Assembly (NCBI GenBank): GCA_025358115.1
Contig: JANYKQ010000022.1
Span: forward strand, 1 to 37,622
Origin: Methanomicrobiales archaeon
Lineage (GTDB): Archaea; Halobacteriota; Methanomicrobia; Methanomicrobiales; Methanospirillaceae
Direction: 5' to 3'
DNA length: 37,622 bases
The translations under genes and the position numbers were made by a program. The notes under the pieces were generated by a model that had not been told where the DNA came from, did not search any database, and worked only from the letters and a program-made list of their open reading frames with translations. Of this stretch, positions 23,931-32,886 are shown one piece after another. Position 1 is the first letter of the stretch; each line of letters opens with the position of its first letter.

Positions 23931-24428
23931 TTATTTGTTTTTCATAATGATATTGACGTCTTCGAGCAAAGCCTGAAGATCTTCTTCATGCTCAACTTCC
24001 ATCTGGAGGATCCCGAGCACGATATTATAGGTAACCGGATCGGTGTCCCGGGTCTTCTTGAGCAGGCTGTTGTACGCCTTGATAGCGCACTGCTCTCCCT
24101 TGATATTCTGTTCAAGCACTTTGACAATAAAAGGATCATCAGGTGCGTCATAGCCGCAGTTGGTGAGCTTGAACCACTGCTGGGGATTGGTTACGGGTGT
24201 TCCACCCAGCTGGATAATCCGCGAGGTCAGAAGGACTGCATGCCCCAGTTCTTCCGTGGCGTGGATTGTGAGTTCGGCAATAACTGCCTCCTTGTTCGGG
24301 CCACGTACAATCTTAGAACCAATCCAGTACTGGTAGTACGCGAGCCATTCATCGGAATATGCCTTGTTGAGGAGCTTGACTAACTCATCAACATCGGTAT
24401 CAACAATCTTTCTGCCTTGCGTTCCCAT
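23931..24428 (-). CDS. Ferritin-like di-iron protein
   Basis: 165-aa four-helix protein of the ferritin/Dps-like superfamily. Probable di-iron ligands are the Glu in SDEWLAYYQYW, the ExxH in ATEELGHA, the Glu in IKGEQ and the ExEH in MEVEHEED. It may store iron or remove peroxide. The ATG follows ACGAGGTGAAC, a good ribosome site. A TATA-like TGAATAAAAGG at about 24475-24486 and an inverted repeat lie upstream. Its neighbours are thiol-redox genes, so an oxidative-stress role is likely. Confidence 0.82.
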   Translation of the reverse strand: MGTQGRKIVDTDVDELVKLLNKAYSDEWLAYYQYWIGSKIVRGPNKEAVIAELTIHATEELGHAVLLTSRIIQLGGTPVTNPQQWFKLTNCGYDAPDDPFIVKVLEQNIKGEQCAIKAYNSLLKKTRDTDPVTYNIVLGILQMEVEHEEDLQALLEDVNIIMKNK

Positions 24429-24453
24429 GTTTGTTCACCTCGTCATTTTCGAC

Positions 24454-24471
24454 AAGTGAATATCGACACTT
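24454..24471. promoter_or_regulatory. Inverted repeat AAGTG-N8-CACTT ahead of the ferritin-like gene
   Basis: AAGTG (24454-24458) and CACTT (24467-24471) lie between the presumed TATA box and the start codon, at about the expected transcript start. A repressor site is possible. Confidence 0.35.
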
Positions 24472-24583
24472 CTTCCTTTTATTCATATCCGTTGTGACAG
24501 GAAAAAATGTAAATGGTAAAGTAAATGGTAAAATTTTTTTGAATTAAATTAACGAAAACGTTCTGTTGTTGATAAGAGGACCC

Positions 24584-24592
24584 CTTTTATAG
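24584..24592 (+). promoter_or_regulatory. TATA box of carAB
   Basis: CTTTTATAG on the plus strand predicts a start near 24615 and a ~40-nt leader for carA. AACGAAAACGTT just upstream (24551-24562) is a short inverted repeat that could bind a regulator. Confidence 0.5.
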
Positions 24593-24652
24593 TTGTCGTC
24601 CTGCATGACTGTCAACTGCACTATCGTTAATAACTATTCAGGCGCATGATAT

Positions 24653-25717
24653 ATGGAAATCATGAAGGCGGTTCTGGGGCTCGAAGACGGGCAATTTTAT
24701 ATCGGGGAAGGGTTTGGTGTTGAAGGTGAATGTTCCGGGGAACTTGTGTTCAATACACAGATGACCGGGTACATGGAATCCCTCACGGATCCGAGCTATT
24801 TTGGCCAGATCCTTATGTTCACCTTTCCCCAGATCGGGAATTATGGTGTCGATACACAGAATTTCCAGAATGAGAAAGTCTGTGCCCTTGGTTGCATTGC
24901 AAAAGAGATCTGTGAAAAACCCGCCGCCAGCCCGTCCATCAGATCCTATTTTGAAGAGAACCATCTTCTTGGCATGAGTGGTGTTGACACCCGCGCCCTC
25001 ACCATCAAAACCCGCGTCCACGGAACCATGCGGGCTGCGCTCGTTGTCGGCAGCGATGACGGGGATTATGCAGTTAATCTTGCAAAACGGACCCCCCAGA
25101 TCACCGATATTGCCCCCATACCGGAAGTGTCATGCAAACAACCCTACCGGGTTGAAGGGAAAGGAAAACGCATCGCCGTGATTGATCTCGGGATAAAAAA
25201 GAACATGATTACGAGCCTTGCAAAACGCGGAGGGGATCTCTATGTCTTTCCCCACGACGTCACTCCTGAACAGATTCTCTCATGCAAACCCGATGCACTC
25301 TTTGTGAGCAACGGGCCCGGTGACCCCAAGCAGGCAACGCATGCCATCCGCTGTATCAGGGAACTGCTCGGGCAACTCCCCATCTTTGGGATCTGCATGG
25401 GCAACCAGGTATCGGCACTCGCAATTGGTGGCGATACCTACAAGCTCAAGTTCGGGCACCGGGGCGCAAACCAACCGGTCCGGTTCAAGGACGGCCGGAT
25501 CTTCATCACCACCCAGAACCACGGGTTTGCCGTAGATGAGGACTCGCTTCCCGAAGGCTGCCGGGTCACCTATACCAATGTCAACGATGGTACGGTTGAA
25601 GGATTCGAGAACAAGGATCTCAAGCTGACCACCGTCCAGTTCCACCCGGAGGCACATGGAGGTCCGAGGGACACCGAAGCGCATTTCTTTGACGCACTGT
25701 ACAGGAGGATCTCCTGA
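24653..25717 (+). CDS. carA: Carbamoyl-phosphate synthase small (glutaminase) subunit
   Basis: 354-aa subunit that hydrolyses glutamine and delivers ammonia to the large subunit. The N-terminal domain starts VLGLEDGQFYIGEGFG. The class I glutamine amidotransferase domain has the nucleophile Cys248 (FGICMGNQ), SNGPGDP, and the His331/Glu333 pair (QFHPEA). The ATG at 24653 and the ATG three codons later (24662) are both possible. The stop TGA overlaps the carB start by one base, so translation is coupled. Supplies carbamoyl phosphate to pyrimidine and arginine synthesis. Confidence 0.96.
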   Translation: MEIMKAVLGLEDGQFYIGEGFGVEGECSGELVFNTQMTGYMESLTDPSYFGQILMFTFPQIGNYGVDTQNFQNEKVCALGCIAKEICEKPAASPSIRSYFEENHLLGMSGVDTRALTIKTRVHGTMRAALVVGSDDGDYAVNLAKRTPQITDIAPIPEVSCKQPYRVEGKGKRIAVIDLGIKKNMITSLAKRGGDLYVFPHDVTPEQILSCKPDALFVSNGPGDPKQATHAIRCIRELLGQLPIFGICMGNQVSALAIGGDTYKLKFGHRGANQPVRFKDGRIFITTQNHGFAVDEDSLPEGCRVTYTNVNDGTVEGFENKDLKLTTVQFHPEAHGGPRDTEAHFFDALYRRIS

Positions 25718-28700
25718 TGCCCAAGCGAACTGACATCAAAAAGGTGCTCCTGATAGGATCAGGCCCCATCCAGATAGGACAGGCAGCGGAGTTCGACTTC
25801 TCAGGATCCCAGGCCTGCCGGTCATTGCGGGAAGAAGGGATCAAAGTCGTACTCATCAATTCCAACCCGGCAACGATTATGACCGATCCGGATATGGCCG
25901 ATGAGATCTACATCGAACCGCTCCGGGCAGATATCATTGCAAAGATCATCGAGAAAGAAAAGCCTGACGGTATCTTATCCGGCATGGGTGGGCAGACAGC
26001 CCTGAACCTCACGGTCGAACTTGCCGAGATGGGTGCACTCAAAGGGGTGGAAATTCTCGGAACCCCGCTTGAAGCAATCTACAAAGGTGAGGACCGGCAG
26101 AAATTCCGCGATCTTATGATAAGTATCGGTGAGCCGGTCCCAAAAAGTATGGTACTCAACTCCCTCACCCAGATCGAAGATGCCATCACCCAGATCGGTC
26201 TTCCGGCGGTTGTACGACCGGCGTATACGCTCGGGGGAGCTGGCGGGGGTATTGCCCGGACCCGGGAAGAATTAATCCGTATTGTCGAACTTGGACTCTC
26301 CCGCTCCCGCATCCACCAGGTACTCATCGAAGAGAGCGTGATGGGCTGGAAAGAGATCGAGTTTGAAGTGATGCGCGATGCTACCGACACCTGCATCATT
26401 GTCTGCGGTATGGAAAATGTGGACCCGATGGGCATTCACACCGGTGAGAGTGTTGTCGTTGCCCCGATCCTTACCCTGCGGGATGATGAGTTCCAGATGA
26501 TGCGGAGTGCGGCAATTCACATCATCAGGGCACTGGATGTCCAGGGTGGCTGCAATGTCCAGTTCGCGTTCTGGGAAGGAGATTACCGGGTTATCGAGGT
26601 AAACCCTCGTGTCTCAAGGTCGTCAGCCCTAGCTTCAAAGGCAACCGGCTACCCGATTGCGCGGGTGGCAGCAAAGATCGCAATCGGCATGCGGCTCGAC
26701 GAGATCATGAACACTGTGACCGGCTGCACACCGGCCTCATTCGAACCCACGATCGATTATATTGTGGTCAAGGTTCCCCGCTGGCCATTCGACAAATTCA
26801 AAGGTGCAGACCGGACCCTCGGCACATCCATGAAGAGTACGGGAGAGGTAATGGCAATCGGGCGCACCCTGGAAGAAGCATTCATGAAGGCGAAGCGATC
26901 GCTTGACACCGATGTGCTTACCCATACCAGCCCCAGCGAGGTCCGCATGATCCTGTCTCGCCCCACGGACGAGCGGTTCCACTGCCTCTTCGATGCATTC
27001 AGGCTGGGCTTTACCCTCGATGAGATCGCAAAACTCACGTCGATCATCCCGTTCTTTTTAGAGAAGATAAAAAATATTGTCGATTGTGAAAAGCACCTCG
27101 CAACCCACAGTGAACCGGCAGATATCCTGACCGCTAAAAAACTCGGGTTTTCGAATGCAGAGATCGCAAAGATTACCGGCATACATGGGGAACAGATTGA
27201 AAAGATCGTGGGTCTGCCCTCGTACAAGATGGTAGACACCTGTGCTGCTGAATTCCCGGCAAGCACACCGTATTTCTACTCAACCCACGGGGGGGAATGT
27301 GAGATCATACCCAGTGATCGCCAGAAAGTACTCATCCTTGGATCCGGACCAATACGGATAGGACAGGGTATTGAATTTGATTACTGCACCGTTCATGCAG
27401 TCCAGTCCCTGCGGGAAGAGGGTGTGGAAGTCCATATCGTCAACAATAATCCAGAAACAGTCTCTACGGATTTCGACACTTCAGACCGGCTTTTCTTTGA
27501 ACCGATGCAGCTTGAGGATATTGTCAATATTCTCAGAAAAGATGATTATTATGGTGTAATGGTGCAGTTCGGGGGGCAGAATGCAGTCAACCTTGCCGTG
27601 CCCATTGAACAGGAGATCAAACGCCTTGGTCTTCGCACAAAAATTCTGGGAACGAGCCCGGATGCCATGGATATTGCCGAGGATCGCGATCGTTTCAGTG
27701 TCCTGTTAAACAAACTCAATATCCCCAGCCCGGCAAATGGCTCAGCATATTCCGAAGCAGAAGCACGCGAAACCGCAGAAAAGATCGGTTATCCTGTGCT
27801 GGTGAGGCCTTCTTTTGTTCTCGGGGGCCGGGCAATGGAGATCGCCCACAATGCAGTTGAATTTGAATCCTACATCAAAGAGGCGGTTCGCGTCGCAAAG
27901 AACCACCCGGTCCTCATTGATTCCTACCTCCAGAATGCCATTGAGCTCGATGTTGATGCAGTCTGTGACGGGGAAGATGTACTCATTGGCGGCATTATGG
28001 AACATATCGAACAGGCGGGGATCCATTCCGGGGATTCTGCCTGTGTAATCCCGACACAGTCACTGCCGGCAGCCATTGTGGACACCGTCCGCGATTATAC
28101 CCGGAAGATTGCCCTGGGTCTGGGTGTGATCGGGCTGGTAAACCTCCAGCTTGCCGTCAAGGATAATGTGGTGTACATCCTTGAAGCAAACCCGCGGGCC
28201 AGCCGTACGGTACCCTTCGTCTCAAAGGCCACCGGACTGCCCGTAGCAAAGATTGCTGCAAAAGTGATGGTGGGCAGGAAACTTCGGGATCTAGGCCATA
28301 AAGAGCGGGAAATAAAGCATGTTGCCGTCAAGGAAGTACTGCTGCCATTCAGTAAACTTGCCGGTGTCGATACCGTGCTTGGCCCTGAAATGAAGAGCAC
28401 CGGGGAAGTGATGGGTATCGACTATGATTTCGGTCTCGCATTCTATAAGGCCTGTATTTCCGCGGACAACGAACTCCCCCGGAAGGGTAACGTGTTCATT
28501 TCCGTTAATATCGAGCAGAAAGAAGAAGCGATACCGATTGCCCGCAAGCTACGCGATCTCGGACTGACCCTCTACGGGACCGAAGGAACCGTTGATTATC
28601 TCCAGGAAGCGGGTGTTGAGGCACACCTGGTCAGGAAGGTGCAGGAGGGTTCTCCCAATGTGCTGGATATGATGCGGCACGGTGAGATACGCCTCATCAT

Positions 28701-28878
28701 CAACACCCCGCAGGACCGCCAGTCGCGGCAGGATCATTACCAGATCATGCGTGCGGCAGTGGACTTCTCAATACCCTATATCACCACCTTACAGGCGGCG
28801 CGTGCGGCAGCTCTTGCCATAGACGCAATCAAGCGCGAAAAGATGACTCTTGAGCCAATCAGCCATTATCTGAAGTGA
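25717..28878 (+). CDS. carB: Carbamoyl-phosphate synthase large subunit
   Basis: 1053-aa synthetase with two homologous ATP-grasp halves, each opening with a GSGPIxIGQ nucleotide motif (VLLIGSGPIQIGQAAEFD near the N-terminus and VLILGSGPIRIGQGIEFDY near residue 545). Metal and ATP-binding segments are EVNPRVSRSSALASKATGYP and EANPRASRTVPFVSKATGLP. The C-terminal ~130 residues form the MGS-like allosteric domain. ACAGGAGG precedes the ATG. Full length with no internal damage; in a few archaea carB is split in two, but not here. Confidence 0.97.
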   Translation: MPKRTDIKKVLLIGSGPIQIGQAAEFDFSGSQACRSLREEGIKVVLINSNPATIMTDPDMADEIYIEPLRADIIAKIIEKEKPDGILSGMGGQTALNLTVELAEMGALKGVEILGTPLEAIYKGEDRQKFRDLMISIGEPVPKSMVLNSLTQIEDAITQIGLPAVVRPAYTLGGAGGGIARTREELIRIVELGLSRSRIHQVLIEESVMGWKEIEFEVMRDATDTCIIVCGMENVDPMGIHTGESVVVAPILTLRDDEFQMMRSAAIHIIRALDVQGGCNVQFAFWEGDYRVIEVNPRVSRSSALASKATGYPIARVAAKIAIGMRLDEIMNTVTGCTPASFEPTIDYIVVKVPRWPFDKFKGADRTLGTSMKSTGEVMAIGRTLEEAFMKAKRSLDTDVLTHTSPSEVRMILSRPTDERFHCLFDAFRLGFTLDEIAKLTSIIPFFLEKIKNIVDCEKHLATHSEPADILTAKKLGFSNAEIAKITGIHGEQIEKIVGLPSYKMVDTCAAEFPASTPYFYSTHGGECEIIPSDRQKVLILGSGPIRIGQGIEFDYCTVHAVQSLREEGVEVHIVNNNPETVSTDFDTSDRLFFEPMQLEDIVNILRKDDYYGVMVQFGGQNAVNLAVPIEQEIKRLGLRTKILGTSPDAMDIAEDRDRFSVLLNKLNIPSPANGSAYSEAEARETAEKIGYPVLVRPSFVLGGRAMEIAHNAVEFESYIKEAVRVAKNHPVLIDSYLQNAIELDVDAVCDGEDVLIGGIMEHIEQAGIHSGDSACVIPTQSLPAAIVDTVRDYTRKIALGLGVIGLVNLQLAVKDNVVYILEANPRASRTVPFVSKATGLPVAKIAAKVMVGRKLRDLGHKEREIKHVAVKEVLLPFSKLAGVDTVLGPEMKSTGEVMGIDYDFGLAFYKACISADNELPRKGNVFISVNIEQKEEAIPIARKLRDLGLTLYGTEGTVDYLQEAGVEAHLVRKVQEGSPNVLDMMRHGEIRLIINTPQDRQSRQDHYQIMRAAVDFSIPYITTLQAARAAALAIDAIKREKMTLEPISHYLK

Positions 28879-28988
28879 TATTGCCCAAATACCTCCAATA
28901 TTCTCATTTTTTCCCATCTGTGCAGCAAATCCTATCCGGTCATCTTAGCAGTTACAATGCAATAATCATGCAAAATGATTGAATATCC

Positions 28989-28995
28989 TTATATA
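28989..28995 (+). promoter_or_regulatory. TATA box of the cupredoxin-like gene
   Basis: TTATATA is centred about 26 nt before the ATG at 29018, so the mRNA is predicted to be leaderless. The T-run at about 28909-28914 before it may end the carAB transcript. Confidence 0.6.
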
Positions 28996-29017
28996 CCGAA
29001 ATAACAAAAAAAGATGC

Positions 29018-29530
29018 ATGAAGAAACTTCTTGTTGTTCTTGCGATCCTGTTTATCGGGATCCTGCTCGCGGGATGCACATCTCAGCCTGCAGCACCTGT
29101 AACCACCCCGGCACCGACCGCAGTTCCAACCACTGTTGTTACAACAGTTCCCCCAACCCCCGAACCGACAAAAGAGGTTATTGTTGTAGTGGTTAACAAA
29201 ACAGCGAATGTAACCGCAACACCAACGGCAACACTTGCTCCGGTACCAACCTATACAATCACCTTTACCAAGGATCTTACCATTGTTCCCGGAGCAACTG
29301 CAACGGTAAAGGTTGGTACTAAAGTCATCTGGTCGAATCAGGATGACCTCAAGCCCCACAGCATACAGGCAAACGATGTGCAGACTGGCGCATACTTTGG
29401 CGGAATGAGCACCGTTGAGATTCCGTACGGAAAGACTCTCGAAGTCACGTTTGACAAAGTAGGCGCATACGATTATACAACAGGTCCTTTCCAGCCCCAG
29501 ACGCAGGGAAAGATTGTTGTAATTGCTTAA
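29018..29530 (+). CDS. Cupredoxin-like lipoprotein with degenerate copper site
   Basis: 170-aa exported lipoprotein: basic start, hydrophobic signal and lipobox LLAGC, then a Thr/Pro-rich linker (about 20-75) and a C-terminal cupredoxin-like domain (about 80-170: VKVGTKVIWSNQDDLKPHSI to GKIVVIA). The His of PHSI is kept, but the C-x-x-H-x-x-M ligand loop usually found near the end reads YDYTTGPFQPQTQGK, with no Cys, His or Met. Copper binding is therefore doubtful. The ATG at 29018 is chosen because the lipoprotein signal starts there and the TATA box fits. Confidence 0.8.
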   Translation: MKKLLVVLAILFIGILLAGCTSQPAAPVTTPAPTAVPTTVVTTVPPTPEPTKEVIVVVVNKTANVTATPTATLAPVPTYTITFTKDLTIVPGATATVKVGTKVIWSNQDDLKPHSIQANDVQTGAYFGGMSTVEIPYGKTLEVTFDKVGAYDYTTGPFQPQTQGKIVVIA

Positions 29531-29548
29531 TTCCACAACGATACACAC

Positions 29549-29577
29549 GTTCAGGAAAAACCTGAACAACCTTTTTT
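29549..29577 (+). terminator. Hairpin terminator after the cupredoxin-like gene
   Basis: GTTCAGG (29549-29555), loop AAAAA, CCTGAAC (29561-29567), then TTTTTT (29572-29577): a 7-bp stem and T-run placed 19 nt after the stop codon. Confidence 0.75.
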
Positions 29578-29693
29578 CCGTTATTTAATAATTAAATATC
29601 GAGCAATTACGGATTTGGATTTTCTGGTATTATTCCCCTGAAAATATATGCTGAAACCGCAAACAGGTAATGAGTATTAACAAGAGGTTAACC

Positions 29694-30905
29694 ATGGGAA
29701 AAGGTACTATTGTCCTTGCATATTCCGGGGGGCTTGACACCTCCATCTGCATCCCCCTTTTAAAAGAACGATATGATTACGATCGCGTCATCACTGTTGC
29801 CGTGAATGTTGGGCAGCGCGATGAAGAGATAGACGTAGCCACAAAAAAAGGGATCAAGCTCGCTGATAAACACTACACCATCGATGCCCGCGAGGCGTTT
29901 GTGAACAACCACATTTTCCCGGCGATCAAGGCTAATGGCTCATATGAGGGATATCCCATGGGAACCTCACTTGCCCGGCCCCTGATCGCTGAGGAAGTTG
30001 TAAAGATAGCACGAAAAGAAGGTGCAAAAGCAATCGGGCACGGCTGCACGGGTAAAGGTAATGACCAGCTCAGGTTTGATTTTATCATCCGCAGTGCCGG
30101 TCTCGAAGTAGTGGCACCCATCCGTGAACTCAACCTGACCCGCGACTGGGAGATCGATTATGCAAAAAAGCATAAGATCCCGGTACCGGTAAAAAAGGAC
30201 AAACCCTGGAGCATGGACGAGAACTGCTGGAGCCGGAGCATCGAAGGCGGTAACCTCGAAGATCCGGCGTACCACCCGCCCGAAGAGATCTATCTCTGGA
30301 CTGTATCTCCGGAAAATGCACCCGACAAGACAGAAAAAATTACTCTGGAATTTACCGAAGGCATCCCGGTTGCCATCAACGGCAAAAAGATGAAAGGGTA
30401 TGACCTGATCCAGCGGCTGAATATTCTTGCAGGAAAACATGGGATCGGTCGCAATGACATGATCGAAGACCGTATTCTCGGGATTAAAGCCCGGGAGAAT
30501 TACGAGCACCCGGCTGCAACGGTTATCCTTACAGCACACCGGGATCTTGAAGCGCTGGTCCTCACCCGGCAGGAACTGGTATTCAAACGCATGGTTGATG
30601 ACAAGTGGTCGGAGCTGGCGTACAAAGGACTGGTATACGAACCCCTGTATGCAGCCCTGAACGCATTCATTGACACGACACAGGTGCGGGTCAACGGAAA
30701 GGTGGATCTCGAACTCTTCAAGGGAGCAGTCCGGGTACTCGGGCGCAGTTCACCGGATGCAATCTATTCCGAGGACATGGTCTCGTTTGACAGCACAACC
30801 CTTGACCAGTGCCATGCAATCGGGGTTTCCCAGTATTTTGGCATCCAGGCACGCATGGTCCATGCCAGAAAAACAAGAAAGACTCCCGTCAAATCCAAAA
30901 AGTAA
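29694..30905 (+). CDS. argG: Argininosuccinate synthase
   Basis: 403-aa enzyme joining citrulline and aspartate with ATP in arginine synthesis. The ATP-pyrophosphatase loop AYSGGLDTS is at residues 9-17, with later family segments [25 protein letters not shown] and [10 protein letters not shown]. The ATG at 29694 is preferred over an upstream ATG at 29670 because AAGAGGTT precedes it and the alignment starts at [16 protein letters not shown]-like AAAATATATG at 29641-29650 would start the mRNA near 29672. A T-run follows the stop (30909-30914). Confidence 0.96.
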   Translation: MGKGTIVLAYSGGLDTSICIPLLKERYDYDRVITVAVNVGQRDEEIDVATKKGIKLADKHYTIDAREAFVNNHIFPAIKANGSYEGYPMGTSLARPLIAEEVVKIARKEGAKAIGHGCTGKGNDQLRFDFIIRSAGLEVVAPIRELNLTRDWEIDYAKKHKIPVPVKKDKPWSMDENCWSRSIEGGNLEDPAYHPPEEIYLWTVSPENAPDKTEKITLEFTEGIPVAINGKKMKGYDLIQRLNILAGKHGIGRNDMIEDRILGIKARENYEHPAATVILTAHRDLEALVLTRQELVFKRMVDDKWSELAYKGLVYEPLYAALNAFIDTTQVRVNGKVDLELFKGAVRVLGRSSPDAIYSEDMVSFDSTTLDQCHAIGVSQYFGIQARMVHARKTRKTPVKSKK

Positions 30906-31099
30906 AACTTTTTTATATCTCCTAAAAATTATATTAATATCATTTTTCGTGATCAAAATCCATTTTTCCCCCATGATTTTATTCCCCGAAACATGCGACT
31001 AATCACTCAGTTCAGGTCATCATCGTATCCATTCACCAGCGGGTTCAATTGGACCAAATAGAAAATTATAAGGATTGTCACATTGAAGACTCGATCAAC

Positions 31100-32599
31100 A
31101 TGTCCACCGGTTTTTTTTCCCGATTTATAAAACAAAAACCCCATATTGTGGAAAGCCCTCCGCCACCATCAATAACCCACGGTGCAGGGATGCAATTCCC
31201 AGAATACAAGAACAAACCGTATTTCATCGTGGCTTCCGTTGAGATGGGGAATACCACCACCAAGTGTATCTTAACCGGGGTAAACCTTGAAACCGGTATG
31301 TCGTATGTAATCAATAAAACGGTAAGCATGAGCCGGGATATCCGCCCCCCGAAACCGGGAGAAACCATATTCGGTGCAACACTCGATGGGACCGAACTGA
31401 CCCGCGAGGCGGTGACGGAGCTTGTCCGGGATACATTACTCCAGTGCCATAAAGATGCCCACCTGGATGTTTTGAAAGAACTGGATTTCGTTGTAAGGAG
31501 TACGGGGGTAGTTGCTGAGATGGAGTCCCCGGATCAGATCGGGGATTTTGTCATCGCACTCGCAAATGGTTGTCTTAACGCCGGTGTCCCGCCCCGCAAG
31601 ATGACACCCCCCATGTCAAAAGAGAATCAGCCCCAGAAACTTCAGCCGTTCAGTTTTGCAGACAAGGTTGTATTTGTGGGCGCGGTGGCAGGTGTCATCC
31701 CCCCGGTGGGATCGACCGGAGTGGAGATGGTAGCAAACGAGATGGAGGGCGAACTGGCAATGGCAGGGATCAAGGAGGGTGCAAAATGGACACCGGTTGA
31801 TTTCCGCAATCCCTGCGTGTCGGTGGATTTCGGTACAACTCTCGATGGCAGGATCACCAGTGACGTAAGACCTGATGATATCAATCCGTTTGCAAAAACC
31901 GTGGGGAACTTCTGCGGACTTGCCGGAGCGATTCCTGATGCGATTGTCCGGGGAACCGGCCTTGTGCAGAAACGGACGGGTACCGCTCTTGATATTTTTG
32001 GCGAGCACAGCGTTTCCGGGGGATTGTTTGGCGGGGGGAATCGCAGGATTATTGATAATTTTGTTGACCGGTGCCATGAACATATCGATATCCGTATTGT
32101 TCCAGCGGAACGCGACCGGTTCGGGCGGATTCCGGTCAATGCAAAGCTGGCTCTTGAGTCCGGCATTGCAATGATTGGCTGTGACTGTGGCGAGAACAGC
32201 AGCGATCTCGGGAAACTCCTCGAGATTGGAAAAGAGATCCATGAAAAACATAATCTCGCAATGCTCAACGAAGTCATTGACCGGGTCTGTGCGAAGATGG
32301 CCCTGCGCCTGATCGATGTAGCAGTTGAACAAAACCTTGTTCCCAGGAATTCTTCAATCGGATTTACCGGGCGGGCAGCGATCTCCGGCAGAAAACCGGA
32401 ATATATTCTTGAAGGAATCGCTGAACGCAACATCTACGACGATCCCCGGGACCATCTCGTATTTGTGGATGACGGGCTTGCACGGGGCGCGGCACTGATG
32501 GGCCGCTGCATGAACTCGCTGGGAAAACCCAAAAATCCGATCGGGGGCGTCCGCGGGGGCCCATGTATTATGAGCCGGCGGATCAAAATAGGAAAGTGA
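31100..32599 (+). CDS. Methanogenesis marker protein 14
   Basis: 499-aa protein matching the methanogenesis marker 14 family, found in methanogens and of unproved function. Segments resembling the phosphate-binding loops of the acetate-kinase/sugar-kinase/Hsp70 (ASKHA) fold are EMGNTTTKC near residue 50 and VDFGTTLDGRITSD in the middle. Other marked segments are GGLFGGGNRR, MIGCDCGENSSDL and FVDDGLARGAALMGRC. The ATG at 31100 is chosen over TTG at 31049 because TATA-like AAATTATAAGG (31062-31072) would place the transcript start right before it. A kinase or reactivase-like role is an inference only. Confidence 0.88.
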   Translation: MSTGFFSRFIKQKPHIVESPPPPSITHGAGMQFPEYKNKPYFIVASVEMGNTTTKCILTGVNLETGMSYVINKTVSMSRDIRPPKPGETIFGATLDGTELTREAVTELVRDTLLQCHKDAHLDVLKELDFVVRSTGVVAEMESPDQIGDFVIALANGCLNAGVPPRKMTPPMSKENQPQKLQPFSFADKVVFVGAVAGVIPPVGSTGVEMVANEMEGELAMAGIKEGAKWTPVDFRNPCVSVDFGTTLDGRITSDVRPDDINPFAKTVGNFCGLAGAIPDAIVRGTGLVQKRTGTALDIFGEHSVSGGLFGGGNRRIIDNFVDRCHEHIDIRIVPAERDRFGRIPVNAKLALESGIAMIGCDCGENSSDLGKLLEIGKEIHEKHNLAMLNEVIDRVCAKMALRLIDVAVEQNLVPRNSSIGFTGRAAISGRKPEYILEGIAERNIYDDPRDHLVFVDDGLARGAALMGRCMNSLGKPKNPIGGVRGGPCIMSRRIKIGK

Positions 32600-32614
32600 A
32601 AGAGTGAGATACTT

Positions 32615-32854
32615 ATGACCGATGAAGAACAGTTATTCGATATTATCGTCCCCCCCGGAGTTCCCCAGAAGATTATTCTGGATATCTCGACCAAATTCGA
32701 TGTCGAAGTTGTTGACCGCAGAGAGAAGATCAAATTTGCCAACATGGAAGGAGATGAACGGGATCTTCTCGCATTCCGGGGTAAACTTGAGGTCATGCAG
32801 AAAGTCGAGGCCTACATGCGGGATGAGCTGAATAAATTCGTTACCAATAAGTAA
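32615..32854 (+). CDS. Small conserved-looking acidic protein downstream of marker 14
   Basis: 79-aa protein starting at the ATG at 32615, 15 nt after the marker 14 stop, with a GTGAGAT-like ribosome site. It has an alternating beta/helix pattern (QLFDIIVPPGVPQKIILDIS, then KFDVEVVDRREKIKFANM) and a charged C-terminal helix. I do not recognise a family. The spacing says it is co-transcribed with marker 14 and may be a partner subunit. Confidence 0.72.
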   Translation: MTDEEQLFDIIVPPGVPQKIILDISTKFDVEVVDRREKIKFANMEGDERDLLAFRGKLEVMQKVEAYMRDELNKFVTNK

Positions 32855-32855
32855 C

Positions 32856-32886
32856 AGGTTAAAAAACTATTTTTTTATTTTTTCAG
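32856..32886. terminator. T/A-rich convergent termination region
   Basis: Between the small protein and convergent argF the plus strand has TATTTTTTTATTTTTTC (32869-32886) and the minus strand has GTTTTTTAAC (32858-32867), giving each direction a T-run. The plus-strand run overlaps the end of argF. Confidence 0.5.
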
